From Chitinophaga pinensis (lineage in GTDB: Bacteria > Bacteroidota > Bacteroidia > Chitinophagales > Chitinophagaceae), in the NCBI GenBank assembly GCA_945872805.1, contig CAMCBE010000114.1:1-6510 (forward strand): DNA of 6,510 nucleotides, in the 5' to 3' direction. Below are positions 6,391 to 6,510 of the stretch, in pieces. Every line of letters starts with the position of its first letter. The stretch's first letter is position 1. A program made the translations under genes and the position numbers. Below the pieces are notes generated by a model that was given only the letters and a program-made list of their open reading frames with translations, had not been told where the DNA came from and made no database searches.

Positions 6391-6510
6391 TTATTTTATA
6401 GTTGTTTCGTCAATATTAAATAGCATCTGGTTCATCTGCATCAATGCAGCGGTTGACGCAATATCCTTAGTTTGTATGTGTTCAAGTTCCCCTTCGTTCA
6501 AAAATTTTTT
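6391..6510 (-). CDS. C-terminal end of an upstream operon gene, probably DUF1553-type (partial)
   Basis: A minus-strand frame is open from the window edge to a TAA at 6391-6393 and gives the last 39 residues of a protein, including the stretches GELEHIQTKDIAST and MLFNIDETTIK. The 6-bp spacing to the DUF1501 start, with both in the same frame (TAA-ATC-GTG-ATG), indicates translational coupling in one operon. The closing pattern of an amphipathic helix followed by N-x-DE near the end resembles the tails of DUF1549/DUF1553 (PSD1-associated) proteins, which commonly precede DUF1501 genes. That identification rests mostly on context; too little sequence is present to confirm it. Confidence 0.6.
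   Translation of the reverse strand, partial: KKFLNEGELEHIQTKDIASTAALMQMNQMLFNIDETTIK

Overview
The window reads as a chromosomal segment of a Bacteroidota bacterium, probably from the Chitinophagaceae/Cytophagales side; this is inferred from gene families and style, not from a marker gene. The grounds are the moderately AT-rich DNA, the lack of clear Shine-Dalgarno sequences, the DUF1501 / planctomycete-type cytochrome c gene cassette, the chitobiase C-terminal-like modules, and a stand-alone four-helix-bundle (S23/IVP-like) gene, all common in that phylum.

Layout. At the left edge, a plus-strand gene (7-354) encodes a four-helix-bundle protein. It runs directly into an in-phase array of eleven 7-bp repeats (345-421, consensus YMAGCGY), which fills the whole convergent gap. 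Everything to the right is on the minus strand, so in transcription order (right to left) there is: the C-terminal end of an unidentified, probably DUF1553-type, protein (6391-6510); a Tat-exported DUF1501 protein (4933-6384); and two tandem paralogues (2744-4909 and 422-2605). Each paralogue has five membrane helices, a CxxCH cytochrome c domain, leucine-rich repeats, a chitobiase C-terminal-like domain and a C-terminal domain that may be discoidin-like. The 138-bp gap between the paralogues holds a second, more decayed set of the same heptamers, with one block in each orientation.

How the genes may work together. The four minus-strand genes are closely spaced (6 and 23 bp, then 138 bp) and look like one operon for an envelope system. 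The multidomain proteins would anchor a c-type heme outside the inner membrane and carry protein- or glycan-binding domains. The DUF1501 protein has an alkaline-phosphatase-like fold and would be exported folded. The substrate cannot be read from the sequence.

The most notable points are: (1) the heptamer arrays, which sit flush against stop codons and beside a four-helix-bundle gene; (2) the tandem duplication, which carried the array along and has kept the cytochrome domain almost unchanged while the binding domains diverged; and (3) conserved membrane histidines in both paralogues that could bind b-type hemes.
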